Source: Epiperipatus broadwayi
Taxonomy: Eukaryota; Onychophora; Udeonychophora; Euonychophora; Peripatidae
Reading direction: 5' to 3'
Length of the DNA stretch: 64,000 bases
Assembly: GCA_028023455.1 (NCBI GenBank)
Contig: JAQFVV010006245.1
Location: 7,461,331-7,525,330, forward strand
The notes under the pieces are model-generated. The model had not been told where the DNA came from. It ran no database searches and worked only from the letters and a program-made list of their open reading frames with translations. This document shows positions 47,906 to 60,239 of this stretch, piece by piece. The translations under genes and the position numbers were made by a program. Each line of letters opens with the position of its first letter. Position 1 is the stretch's first letter.

Positions 47906-49009
47906 TTTCGAAGCTCTAATACCACAGTACCAAATTAATTTATATTTTACAGTAACTAAAAAATAAATTAAGTTTAAATTTAAAAATTTACATATGTTAA
48001 TTTACAATTTAAAATAAATATCTTCTTGAGCAAAATAATCTGTTTTAAATTGCTTAAATAGATTATTTAATAACTCCGTAAATTCATTATTTCTTAATTG
48101 GTACCTTTGAATTCTAATATTGGTATTATAAAAAACATATTCACCTATATTTCATATATTCCTATTATTACTTCTAAATTATGGATCTGGTATTTATTTC
48201 AAATAATAACAAATAGATTATCAGTATTCGAATATAAAATGTCACCGTGCATGAAATAAAAATCCATCAGATATGATTAAAAGACAAATACATAGTTATT
48301 TATACATTCTTAGCTGTCACAATTATTCTGTCTAAAATCATATTCCTAAAATTTTAGGTATAACTGATATTACACTTATACAATATCAAAATATATATTA
48401 TATACACAATATTTGAAAAAATGAATTATTTTGATGTTTAGATGTAATAATCCTGCATGAATTAATTATATAATACATTGAAATGGTCACTTCATTGTTG
48501 TTAACTATGTATAAAATATATAGAAAAAATATAATAAAGAGTAGAATAAATATAGAATTGTTAAGAAAAAAAGAGGGTTAACAAATTAATTCACTTGGGA
48601 TTAAGCCAATAATTTTTGTATAAATTAATAATTTTAAACAAAATTATTGTATACTCAGACATCACAAAGTAATTGAGAATATGTGTACCCAAACCAAACA
48701 TTCGATTGAAATTTATTTTTTTATTTAAATTCCTATAAATACATGGAACTTTTTAAATAAAAATATTTTTAGAAAGACTATTAAAATGTTTTTTTTTTTT
48801 AGATTTTGTTTTAATTAAAAAATATATAATAAAGTTGGTTTTATTATGGAAATAAAAGATTTATTTGATTTAATTTAAATCACCAATGTTATTTCATTAA
48901 ACATTCATGAAAAATAATGTTATATATTTTTTTAAAAAAGCTTATTTGTTGTAAAATTAATAATTTGAAAATGTTTATGAAAATATTTTAAGTTGATTAT
49001 ACAATTCTT
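47906..49009. other. AT-rich intergenic DNA, nothing recognised
   Basis: Very AT-rich with no ORF of interest. An A/T-rich run lies near 48780-48850. Confidence 0.55.
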
Positions 49010-49012
49010 GTT

Positions 49013-49110
49013 AGCCGAGAGGTCATGGCAGCCGCCTTGCAAGTAAGTAGTTGTTTGCAGACGGTTGTGGGTTCGCGTTTCGGCTGATGCCATGACATAT
49101 GAAAGAAAAA
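49013..49110 (+). repeat. tRNA-like sequence (SINE head or tRNA pseudogene)
   Basis: 'gttagccgagaggtcatggc' resembles an A box and 'gtgggttcgcgtttc' a B box, spaced about 50 bp apart, followed by an A-rich tail 'gaaagaaaaaaaaag'. The GC content is well above the flanks. A clean cloverleaf does not form: the T-arm pairing is poor and the segment between anticodon and T arm is too long. It is therefore more likely a tRNA-derived retroposon than a working tRNA. Confidence 0.45.
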
Positions 49111-49410
49111 AAAAGTTATTTTACTTTCTTTTATTTCTACGTTTTAATTGGTTGAAAAGAATTGTCAAATATTTTTCAAATTAAATAACTGGAATTATGC
49201 TAGAACTAAAAAAGTATTTTAGTTAGTATCAGATAGAAAATAAAATGTATATGAAAATGTTTTTAAGATAAGATAGAACAGCTCTTGGATAGAGGTTGAA
49301 AATGATCGTTTATATGTTCTTCTACTTTCTTTTGTTTAATTGACTTGAAAGGATTGCCAAATATTTTTTTTAATTAAATAATTGGAAATGTATACTAAAA
49401 GTACTGTTAA

Positions 49411-49573
49411 CTTAAATCAACTATTGTTTTGTTGAATGTGAGGAAACTCAATCCAAAACACAAGATAGAAACTTTTGAAAAGATAAAAGCTTATCGTTTC
49501 AAAAGTCTCTATCTTTTTTATGACTTGGATCAAGCGTTTCCTCACATTCAACAAAAACAACATTGACTTAAGA
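49411..49573. repeat. Long imperfect hairpin (~65-bp arms)
   Basis: 'gttgaatgtgaggaaac' near 49433 and its complement 'gtttcctcacattcaac' near 49535 are the strongest part. The pairing continues outwards through 'cttaaatcaa' and inwards through 'gatagaaacttttgaaa'. A small loop is left near 49487. It resembles a MITE or a long hairpin precursor. No coding capacity. Confidence 0.7.
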
Positions 49574-51009
49574 TAACAATGCAGCACATATGCAAGGGTT
49601 AATTATCTTAGTTTAAAACTGGGCTAGTAAATCTATTCATCAATTACATTAAAGCTACAAAAGTATTTTAGTTGGTAGCAGATAGTCACAAAGCTGGTTT
49701 TTGGATATAAGTTAAATAAGCGAATCATTACAGTTACAGTAATCGACAAGCGTCATTGTTCAGTAGCTGCAATCTGTTTTTTTTTTAAAAGAAAAGAATA
49801 ATTATTGCTGATGACAATATATTTATCTGAAAGCAAATATTATGACTGAGTAAATAACTCAAGATCTCACTATTTAAAAAGTCACTCTTACAAATGATCA
49901 ACTTCAATGTTATTTATTTCAATAATAAAAAAAAATTTAAGTTTTAATTTAAATATATTACTGATATCAACAAAAATTATTTTACTTATTTACTTTAACC
50001 ATGACTGAAGAACATAAAAGTGAATTGAAATGTTTTATTAAAAAAATTTAGAAACAGGCAAATTATTTTAATCAAAATCAAATTATATTCTTCATCAAAT
50101 TTGATTTATTATTGACAAGCTATAAATTTATAATTTTCAATACAACTGCTTATATTATTAGTTTAAACTATGCAAAATTCAAAAACTATGATCACATCTA
50201 TCTCATTTCGAAGGAAAAATAAACCACAAGTGTTAATAATAAAAGTAAGAACAAAATTTTATTATGATATATTGTAATTACAAGAAAATGAGGATTTTTT
50301 ATCTACTGTAATGTCACAGGTGATAATTAAAAATTTGTATTCAAAAATGTATCCTATTGTTTAGGCACTTTTAGATGTTAATTAACATATAAAAGCAAAA
50401 TATATGTAAAAATAATAATCCTAATTTTTTTTAATAATTAATATAAAGAGAGGTTTATTTAAAATACAATACAAAAACGAAAATTTCATTGTTAAAAAAA
50501 TATTTTCCATTTTCATTTATATGCAGATTTGTAATTATTAAAAATGAGTTTAAAAAAAAAAACGAGAGATTTTTAACTTTCATAACATCACAGATAATAA
50601 TTGAAAATTTTTATGCAAAAAAACCTGATATTGAAATTATTCTATTTTTTTTATTGTTATTATAATAAATCTTGAATTCAAATTTTATCAGTTGTCAAGG
50701 TAATTATTATAAAATTTACAAAGATTATTATGGGTATTAGAAAAGATTATATGAATATTTTGCCAAGTAAAGTTTTTATCTACATTTAGGCAGTTTATAT
50801 TTCTTGTCACTGTAAATCCACTTTAGACATAGTCCATGATAAATACCTTGCAAGAAAAAAAGCAACATTTTTGTTTCAGGTGAAGACATATATTTGTCTG
50901 GAGCTTTGTGATAATGTCACTTTAATAGGAATTATATATTGAACTATTTCAATCATTGATTATTAAATATTGAATGTCCTCAAAAAATTCAAACTTTATT
51001 TAAATATTC
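49574..51009. other. AT-rich intergenic DNA, nothing recognised
   Basis: AT-rich sequence with A-run clusters (49928-49936, 50552-50562). No ORF, array or stable structure was noted. Confidence 0.55.
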
Positions 51010-51205
51010 CAAATACATTCAACTATTAGTAATAGTTCACAAGTTAATATATAATACATTTTGAATGACATTATTATTTTTTCTTCTTTATGTGTTGCTG
51101 GCCTGATCCATAACAGTACTAGCATGAGAATCAAACCAGGATCTTTAGATCTATGAGTATTGAATTTAAAATAATGCTTTAACCAACTGAGCCTTTGGCA
51201 GAAAA
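51010..51205 (-). repeat. tRNA-derived SINE, minus strand
   Basis: On the minus strand: A-box-like 'ggctcagttggttaaagca' near 51175-51195, B-box-like 'ctggtttgattctcatgc' near 51125-51142, then 'gctagtactgttatggatca'. The core matches 1050-1140, and the sequence beyond it ('cattcaactattagtaatag') matches the left flank there. This implies the two loci share a larger mobile unit. Confidence 0.55.
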
Positions 51206-51239
51206 TCTCATCTTTATTTCAGTCTTTTAATTATTTCAG

Positions 51240-52219
51240 TGATTTCAATAATTGTTTGTTTTCTCATTGATATATTTCACTTTTAATTTTTTTCTTCTTC
51301 ATATTTCAAATCACTGTACATATCAAACACAATATAGGCATATTTTCTTTTAATATTAATATTGCTACTAAAAGCACTTCATGGTATTTTCACCTGTATT
51401 AATATTCCAATTAAAATAGTAAAGTTATTGATTTCTTTTAATTTATGATTATCAATTTTTTTCTAAAAAATGAATGGAATATTATTGTCTTTTTAAAATT
51501 TATCTTTAGTCCCAATTCCTTATTTTTACTAGATGATTTTTGCAATAATTCCTGATGATGTGAAGCGTTTTCAAAATTCAACTATGTAATCTGAAAAATG
51601 TAGATAATTTAAATAACTTCATGTATTTTTATTCCCTACATTTCCATTTTTATTCACGAAATACTTATAAGACTATTGAGTATTTTTGAAGCTATGACCT
51701 TAATTTGTCATATATTTTTATCAATATTAATTTTAGTATCATATATTCTAATCACTGTTATTGTATTTTGATAAATTTTTTTTAGAATATGACTATATCC
51801 TATTGTTATTTATTGAATAAACCAAAGCTTTGATTACTTGAAATGCCTTTTTATAATCTACATATCCAGATCATAATGGTTCTTTTTAATCCAACAGATT
51901 TATTTTGCATTGATTTGAATTCAAAATTTGCTATAGATAACCTATAATTATCTTGATAAATATCAAGCACAAAAATGATAAAAGACCAATATATCTGTAT
52001 TTTTGTAAGATTTTTATTATTTTCTTAAATGTTCATGCTAACTGCATTCTTTGCACTACCTGACACATCTTTATTGACATTTAGTATATATTTTTGCCAA
52101 TTTTTTTTTGCTTTCTCACGTGCTTCTTTTATCTGTAATAATTAAATAATTTCCTGGAGCTGTTCCTTTCTTTACAGATTGAATTTACATGTCTCATTTC
52201 TTCATTTAAAACATTTGGC
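51240..52219 (-). pseudogene. RTE-like LINE reverse transcriptase fossil, minus strand (3' part)
   Basis: On the minus strand, in order of translation: 'KKGTAPGN' (near 52149-52174), 'GYVDYKKAF' (near 51838-51868), a catalytic-like block 'LHFSDYIVEF' (near 51577-51606) where FADD is expected, 'GLKINF' (near 51500), and 'DNHKLKEINNFT' (near 51430-51465). Frames are broken many times. The 5' continuation lies at 52965-53180, beyond an inserted FB1 element. Confidence 0.65.
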
Positions 52220-52964
52220 AATTAAAAAGATTAAAACCGGCAAAACTCTCCATATAGTAGTATCATTCAGTGCCAACCAGAGTAATCAATGGATGCCAGA
52301 AGGCTTGTGCATAAAATCCCTATCTAGTCTGGGGATATTGGATGAGTAGGCACTAGATAGGGATTTTATGCACAAGACTTCTGGCATCCATTGATTACTC
52401 TGGTTGGCACTGAGTGGTACTCCTTAATGGAGAGTTTTGCCTGTTTTAATAACAGTAATGTCCAAGCATAAGAAATAGTGATCATGTGATGTTTAGTGGT
52501 TTAACACTAATCCTGCCTAATAGGATATTGGTGGATATGGTTCTTAAAGAGCCAAAGACACCAAAATGTATGGGTACTGAACTGGGTTCAGACCCATATG
52601 ACTATATAAAGCTATCCAGCTTGGATTGAAAATATTATTGTGTTTTCAATTTTATTCTTATAGTTTTGTAGTTAAGTAGAGATAAAAGGTGACTGCTGGA
52701 GAGTTGCATTAGATCCTAAAATTTAGGTGCAGTGCTCTCAGATCCAAATCTTCTCACCAACGAAGGCCACAAGCCAGAAACTAGTCTGGGAATATTGGAC
52801 AAGTAGGCACTAGATAGCGATTTTATGCACAAGCCTTCTGACATCCATTGATTTTTCTGGTTGGCACTGAGTGGCACTACTGTATGGAGAGTTTTGCCTG
52901 TTTTAATAACAGTAATGTGCTAGCATAAGAAAGTGATCATGTGATATTTAGTAATTAAAAAGAT
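52220..52964. mobile_element. FB1 foldback element, full-length, inserted into a LINE
   Basis: The element spans 52232-52952 (721 bp) between 12-bp duplications 'aattaaaaagat' at 52220-52231 and 52953-52964. The 5' end is 'taaaaccggcaaaactctcc'. The first arm (52245-52330) folds directly onto its inverted copy (52325-52435), nearly without a loop. The middle segment (52456-52715, 'gggttcagacccatatgact') and a second arm (52730-52905) follow. The tail is 'gtgatcatgtgatatttagt'. The same order is found at 9396-10126. Confidence 0.85.
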
Positions 52965-53180
52965 ATTGTAACAGTAAAGGCCACTTTTTTTATTAGTATA
53001 AAATTATATTCCACTCATTTCATAATCTTTTCATTTTTTTAGTAATAATTCCATCACTTTTTTATTACTGAAATTAACTTTGCTCCAATACCAAGATGTT
53101 GTTTTATATTTTTGAAACTTTTATTCTCTTCTATTTTGCTTTACTTGTCAATTTATTATTAAATTTTGTTATGTTATCAT
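52965..53180 (-). pseudogene. RTE-like LINE fossil, minus strand (5' part)
   Basis: The minus strand ('acatcttggtattggagcaa', 'ggaattattactaaaaaaat') matches the LINE segment at 35400-35500. It is the other side of the FB1 insertion, so the LINE was already in place when FB1 arrived. Confidence 0.55.
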
Positions 53181-56100
53181 TAATTCTTTTATATCATTTT
53201 TACAGAATTGCAGATGTTCCATACTTTTTAATGAATTATTTTTAAACATTTTCACATTCCTTTTATTTTTGTACATTGCTTTATATCAATTAAAAATTGT
53301 TTTGTAGTCCAAAGAATTCTAACATTATACAGAAGTCAAAGGCAATTTAAGTTTTAAAAATATATTTATAAATAATAATGTTTCACAATCAATTAATGAA
53401 ATAATGTTTCACAATCAATTAAGAAATTATTTTATTTTTCTGTATATTTTTAGTTTCATAATTTTTTGTTTGTATGTGTTTTTATTAACGATATTTCTTT
53501 TATTTAATATATATATATTGTGCCATTACAATTTAGTCATTAGCTAAATTTATAGTAATGTGCATGTAAGAAAATGTAAAACCAAAATCATCATCACATT
53601 TTTATATAACAATCAATGAAGCTGTAGGGCATCCAAGTTTAAACCCTACAAGATCCAGTTTTAAAAGCGATAGACAGAAAGAGAGTGGGTCAACAATTAT
53701 ATTCTTTATTTGTTTGTGTGTTGATAGAAAGATAATACACACATTTAAACTATTCAATATTTAATTTTTCTGTTAAAAAGCAATGTTATAACACATATGT
53801 ATAGGCAGTGTGTGTTATAAAAGCTATTTAGTTAGCCACTTTTAAATTTCAGATATTAAACATTTTAACTTTCTTTAAAACTAACCTATGCTTGATCAAT
53901 TCTAATGTCTTATTCTATACCTCTACTTTGCTTTTCTATAATTGTAATTGGGATTTAAAAGCTAAGGATTTAATTTTAAATATTAGGGTTATAATTATTG
54001 AGCTAGCAATTATATTATTTAATGTCAGTTTATGAATGATTTGAAATGATAAAGTATGTGTGTACATTACATACAGAAATTTATATTTATTAAATATTGA
54101 AAGAAAAAGAAGAGTTAAATCTGTCAAATTATTTTTTTTTTTACAATTTTGTGTTAAGGGAGAAAATCTGTTGAATCAGATATCTATTTTTGTAGCAATT
54201 TTGTTTTTGTAAATGATTGTTTGTCATTTTTGGAGTTTGAGCTTGGTGGGAACTCTAATTTTAAAGATGTCTCATCTTAAGATCAAAAGAAAGCTCAAAT
54301 TTGAAATGTTACCTAGGTGTAAAAAAAGAAAAAAAAAGGGATTAAGACTGTTTTTTTTTCTTCAAAATAAAAGTTTGTCTGGAAACCAGGTGTGTGATTT
54401 TTACTTAATGTTCCTAAGAAAAAGAATTGCACTTTCTAGCTAAAAAAAAATGAATTGGTCAAAAATAGCAAGTCACACTATCACTCTAATTGGGTGAGTT
54501 GGCTCAAAAATTGGATATAAAAGCAGTCTGGAAAATCAGTTGAGGTTGCTATTATAATATTATTGTGAGAGAGACTTTTAAAAAGATTAAAGTGAAAAGA
54601 CAAGCATTTCAACTCTACCAAAATTCCCAATTTCAAATCATTTTTTTTATATATTGAATTTTGGAGGTTAAAGATATAAGAATGGTGGGGTAGAAAATTT
54701 TTATATATGTCTCATATTTTACCTGACTGTCACAGAGCTGCAGCTCACATAGGAAAGAAAAGATGTCTTGTCTGAAAAATAATATTCTACACCTTTCAAC
54801 TGACCAGAGAAATAAGATGTTTTTAAATAGAAAGAAGAAAACATTCACCTGCATTCGAAGGAGATCAGAAAGATGAATTAATCTACTGATAAATATTAAT
54901 CATCAAGTCCAATTAATTGTTCCAGCAACTGAGTTTAAAACCCAGGAAATTTATAAACATGAAAACAACTGCTGTATTTCATCCACTAAAAGAATCATGC
55001 TTGACAGGAAGAGAAGAAAAATTAATATAATGATTTCCAAATCAATAAAGCAAAGAACCACAATAGAATCATCATCATCAAATAATAATACACCTCAAGA
55101 AAGAGATTGTTTCAAAGTAAAACGGAAATGGTAGCTGCAGAAATATAGACATTATACAAGATAAGTTTAAGCCCTTGGAAGTTTACCACCAAAACAAAGG
55201 ATCAGTAATATGACTTTTTATATCTATTTTCTTTATAATATCAGAGTCTTAATAAACATTTTAGAAATAAAGTGGTATATTTTATTTAAAGAATTTTTAA
55301 AGGCAATTCAGATCGATTAAAGCCAATAATTTCTTACTAATAATAACCTTGAGCTTCATAAATGATCTTGACTGTATCAAAATCATTTGTTTATTAACTT
55401 ACAGTTATGAAATAATATTAATGTGTATCATAATTTTTTTTGAATTATTATTTTGGTTTTAAATAATATTTTGGTTTTTATGGGAATAAAACACACGCAT
55501 ACATAATATTTTTACATGTGTATAATTGCGAGTGAATGTGAAGTAATAAGTAGTGGTAAAATATTAAATTACTTTGTTTTAAGAAAGTATAGGTTTCAGA
55601 GTGTAGAAGGGAGGGGTATATAAAAAAAAGAGATACTTTAAAACTTGTTTCTAAAACTTGCTCTTTCCAATTTTACTGATATTTATTTTTGTCATTCTAC
55701 TTACATGTTAGATTTATAAGGGTATGTGTGCCAATGAGTGAATATTTTTTTTCTGAAATATCTTTCTTGTGGATAGAACATTTTAACAAATCGGTTACCC
55801 AATTTAATACAATATACTTTTGAAATACATTTACGGGAAAGGGGGAAGAATTTAAGGATTAATGTTATGATGTTAAAACAGTCGATTATGATTATTATTG
55901 TTATTATCCATATAGAAATTTTCATGTCTAGAAATTTTTATGTATATGTTAGAAATGCAGTAATAAATCTTGGTTTATTTTATTAAATGAGGCATATATA
56001 TTTCATTAAGAGTAGTCCTTATTAAGTGTGATCATTCATCATCAAGGTGAATATTAGCTATTTAAGTTCCAATTAGATATACTAAAATTAAGCAATAATT

Positions 56101-56529
56101 ATGAATTTCTTTACAAAAATTAGGTTTATAATTAGGCTTAGTCCTAAAGCTGTGTGGTTGAAACCATTATCATTATCATCATCATCACATTTTAATTAAT
56201 GAGCTGTTTAAATGTTTAAAGGTCATAAATAAATATGGATTTCATAGTATTTAGTGATTTCTTAGTATTATTATAACCACCATCCCATCATCTATTTCAT
56301 GCAAGGATTAGTGAATTGCCTTCCTAAATTAATAATAGTAATCTGAGCTGGTAAAACTTATAAAAAAATATTGAAACACATTGGTTATATTAAGATCTAA
56401 GAAATGATTTCTAGCTAATGGATTTTATATACTCAATTTTAGTTTAAAGATGTTTTATGTTATCTAGGTGTTTACTTAAATATTTGTGCATACAGTGCTA
56501 TGGGTCTAAAATCAAAATCATACATTTTG
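53181..56529. other. AT-rich intergenic DNA, no gene recognised
   Basis: Contains an isolated TATA-like 'tataaaag' at 54516-54523 within a slightly less AT-rich part (54480-55200), several 60-76-codon ORFs without domains, and short ATC trinucleotide runs near 55068 and 56170. The 54.5-55.2 kb part might be an old solo LTR or a decayed repeat, but no ends were found. Confidence 0.45.
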
Positions 56530-56640
56530 TAAGAAATAAAGTACCAAAAGGGATTCAAACCCGGTACATGTGAAAAAGTTATAAATACAACTTTGTCTAG
56601 GTCTAGTGGCGCCCTGCTAGACCATATTCACTTGGTATTT
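56530..56640 (-). repeat. tRNA-like SINE fragment
   Basis: On the minus strand 'gggtttgaatccc' is a near-perfect B box and 'ggtctagcagggcgccac' could be a degraded A box. GC content exceeds the flanks. On the plus strand the same bases read 'ttcaaacccggtaca', like the ends of LTR elements A and B, so an LTR fragment is the alternative. Confidence 0.4.
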
Positions 56641-56999
56641 GTTTAAATATGCACTTAACATCAAACCAAGAAATGAAAGTGGATAAAATCTACTGTCTGT
56701 ATACCTGAGAAGATATTTTATTGACTTACTAGTGTACTCACCTCACTTGATTTCCATATACCTGAGTTATAATAGTTGTTATTAATAATTTGTTTATAAT
56801 TATTGATATTGTGATATGTTGAGGAATCTAATTATAGAAGTATGTTTCATTTAATCCAATGACCCTTAATATGATTGATAACTCAGTCTGATCTTTTGTT
56901 TAGTAGCTTATGCTCAGCAAGTTGCATACTTAATTCTTTGCTCTTTGATATAAAAATAAAAATAAAAAGCTACAATAATTCTTTTTCATTTATTAAGCT

Positions 57000-57340
57000 A
57001 ATATTTATATTTGAATCGTTTCTTCATTATTTAATATACTTGGATCCTTTTGATCAGTTTATTTATGTTACAATGAATATTTCTTAATTATTTAATACAT
57101 TTAGATCGTTTGATCATCTTTACTAAGTTACAATGAATATAATATTTGAATATTTGAGATTTTAATAATATTTGGATTTTGACAAATCCAATGATATTTT
57201 AATATACGATTGAATTTCTCTTTGATCTTCTCTTAATTATAATCCTTTTGATCAGTTTAATTATTTAATGTCTTTTGATCATCGTATTATGTTACAATGG
57301 ACCTTTTGAGCTGCTTTTTTAAGTTACAATATATATATAT
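57000..57340. repeat. Degenerate tandem repeat with TTTTGATCA motif
   Basis: A block containing 'tttgatcagtttatttatgt' and 'tacaatgaatat' recurs in diverged form about every 60 bp (near 57048, 57108, 57247, 57276). The array is old and irregular. Confidence 0.55.
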
Positions 57341-57589
57341 GTTTATTATTATCCATTGATTTCTTCAAAATATTCATTTAAATAAATAGAAAAACAGTAT
57401 TTCCTAATAACTAGACAATTTCAAGGCAAAGATTTTTTCAATAACCATTCTTGATTAATTGTGAAAATGGTAATATTCATCACACTTGTAGATTGCTATG
57501 TTGTGAGAATTTAAATAGTTTTTTTTTACTCTTGTTTTCTTATTTAATCTAAGTTAAGGATAATAAGATATCCATTTACTGACTAATGT

Positions 57590-57740
57590 TGAATGGTTAC
57601 TGAAGTTAACTGGAGACAATCACATGAGAAAAAATTCTCAAGCCTCTTGAAAATAATTATATTCAGTTGGATTTGAACTCCAGATCATAAGCATAGTATA
57701 TGGATTCCTTATCTATGATACCTTTCTAAATAATTTTAAA
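57590..57740 (-). repeat. tRNA-like SINE fragment
   Basis: On the minus strand 'tggagttcaaatccaac' resembles a B box and the preceding 'gaatccatatactatgctta' sits where an anticodon region would be. It is decayed. A functional tRNA is unlikely. Confidence 0.35.
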
Positions 57741-58118
57741 AGCTGTAGTTTTTAAGACTTTCCTTAGATGATAAAATTGTTCAGTTTAAACATAAGATTA
57801 AATTAAACAGCTCTATATAGTATATAAAATTATTGAGAGAAATCAATTCCTAACTTCTAAGTTCTGAATGCAATAATGTCAGGATTATCAATACAATGAA
57901 AAAAAAATCACATTTGCTGATCATATTGTCTTATTTAATCATCTATAAAAGAGCTTGGAAAATAAATACAAAGGATTCAATTTTCTTTCTCACATTGTTT
58001 GATTTGACATTGGAGGACATAATATTAATTTCTGCCATATTTAGAGTTTGAAAACATATCTTTCCAATTAATATTATATTGTAACAGTCAGCATAAGTAG
58101 AGACATCTACTTCTGGAA

Positions 58119-58397
58119 TGAGATATACAATGATGAAGATAGACAAGAAAGATGAGCAAGTCACCTTAACTTAATTGGATGATGACTGGTAAAGATTTAT
58201 ATAGGGATTAATATTTAAATCATATTATATATATATTATAACAAAACTCATTATCTCTCAAATGATATATACAATGATGAAGATAGACAAGATATGAAAG
58301 ATGAGCAAGTCACCTTAACTTAATTGGATGATGACTGGTAAAGACATATAGGGATTAATATTTAAGGTAAAGACATATAGGGATTAATATTTAATAT

Positions 58398-58475
<78 letters not shown>

Positions 58476-58645
58476 ACAAAACTCATTACCTCTCAAATGA
58501 GATATACAATGATGAAGATAGACAAGATATGAAAGATGAGCAAGTCACCTTAACTTAATTAAATGATGACTGGTAAAGACTTATATAGGGATTAATATTT
58601 AAATCATATATATATTATAACAAAACTCATTACCTCTCACTAGAC
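58119..58645. repeat. Three-copy tandem repeat with (TA)n expansion
   Basis: Units begin near 58121, 58264 and 58500. Each contains 'gatatacaatgatgaagata', 'atgagcaagtcaccttaact' and 'aacaaaactcatta'. The second unit also has an internal duplicate of 'taaagacatatagggattaa' and a long (TA)n tract at about 58398-58472, which lengthens it. The copies are nearly identical, so the triplication is recent. Confidence 0.9.
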
Positions 58646-59091
58646 AGGTGTACTCTACCGAATATGTATATATGATGTATCGATATACGTGCCTATGTAT
58701 TTTTATTTAATTAAATGGTTTTGACCCAAAATATTATTATTCTAAACTTATGGATTTATTCTTGCAACTGTAATATATCCCCAACATGTATTTATGGTCA
58801 TCCGAAGGACACCAAGTGCCAATCCTATACGAATATAAGAATTACGCGAAGTGGATATATTACCAACCAGAATACTATTTATGTAATGTGAGAGAGGTTT
58901 TGGCCATTAGCTAGCTCAGTCTCATGGTCGGGTGGCATCACTGCTGGGAGTAGCTATGAATGGGGTTAAGATTTCTGTCTTTTTTTTTAAACATAAAAAA
59001 AAAATAATAACAACTAGATGAATGGATCTATAAATAAATAACTAATTCCACTCTACTTCTTTGTATATTTATTTAATATTGTAAAAAAAAA
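58646..59091. other. CpG-containing stretch with tRNA-like SINE
   Basis: 58660-58900 is less AT-rich and unassigned. At 58905-58985, 'attagctagctcagtctcat' resembles an A box and 'ggggttaagattt' a B box, followed by a T run and A-rich tail, consistent with a short tRNA-derived SINE. No coding potential was seen. Confidence 0.4.
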
Positions 59092-60114
59092 TGTATTTAT
59101 TACTCTGTCATTTTAAATCGCACACATACATCATTCTTTCCATAATAAATCTCTCATATGCAACTCAAGTAGTGAAAGTCGATACGATGAAAAAGTTTGT
59201 ATCATATGACTTCTGACACTGATTACTTTATTATGTCCACAATGGAATGAGGCTTTAAGGGAAACCTTATTAATTAGTTCATATGTCACCTGCACTTATT
59301 ATAGTAAGTAAAAACACAAGAATTTCCTTTTCATAAAAAAAAATAAAATCATTAATTAAAGTTCTTTACCTGACTCTTCCTGGGAAGTAGTAAAAGCAGA
59401 TTTATCTATTCATTACAGAGTTCCACTCCACAGGTAAATTAGGCAATTCAAGGTAACGATTTGAAATCTTCATGTCTGTTGGCCGATGAGGTTCATTTGA
59501 TTCCATGCTGGAATTATGTGTTGTTTCAAGGCATCATGGGTTTATTAGTTGAGGCAGCTGCAGCAAGTTGGGATTAGGGGTTTAAATCCGATGTGGCTTT
59601 TCTTACCCCGACATTTCTTTTGAAATTGCCACTATATGTTAAATACTAAAACCGTTTAGGTGTTCACTGTTGTAGCTCTTCCAGAAAAAATACAATGCAT
59701 TCTGGGTGGCTCACTTTTATAGCCCCCCCATTTGTTCTAGAAGCTTCTTTTTTATCTCACTTCCGATTTTCAATGTGGACTAACCAGATCTGTTAGACAT
59801 GTGAAAACTCGTGTCGTAGCTTCTATTGTAATATAACAGAAAATAGAATCTCATTCTGCCAGAAACCTCTAGTTTTTAAAGCGTGAAACAAAATCTCGTT
59901 TCTCTCTTTTCACTACTTAATTCATTCATACATGTATTTGTCACACACACATATATATCATTTAAAAATGACAAGAGTCCCTCCCCCCGCGTTTATGTAT
60001 TTGTAACCACCACCATGTAATAAACAAAATTAAATATTATATATATCTATGTTTACATATGTTTACCGATTAAATAATTTTATTTGTGACTGGGTTTAAA
60101 CCCATTCTGTCACA
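59092..60114 (-). repeat. Element C 3' LTR (minus-strand sense)
   Basis: 1023 bp, roughly 90% similar by eye to 61025-62037. Differences are largely transitions plus small indels. It ends, in the minus sense, near 'aataaataca'. Confidence 0.8.
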
Positions 60115-60239
60115 ATACCCCCCCTCCAAAAGCCTTCAAATATATTTGCATATTTTGAATGGCTCTTTTCATACAACACTTATGTATTCCCTGGTTCTTT
60201 GATTTGCCTTTCACTTGCAAAGGGCCAGGCAGGCTGTAA

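Noticed and set aside
49013-49110. Functional tRNA gene
   Set aside because: A- and B-box-like words are present, but the cloverleaf fails (weak T arm, oversized variable region) and an A-rich tail follows, so a SINE or pseudogene is preferred.
54516-54523. TATA box of a host promoter
   Set aside because: TATA-like words are frequent in AT-rich DNA; no downstream coding sequence or initiator was found.
53519-56571. Solo LTR related to elements A and B (TGTGCCA start, CCCGGTACA end)
   Set aside because: Only the terminal words match. No sequence similarity to the A or B LTR starts was seen, no flanking duplication, and the B-box reading of the right end is an alternative.
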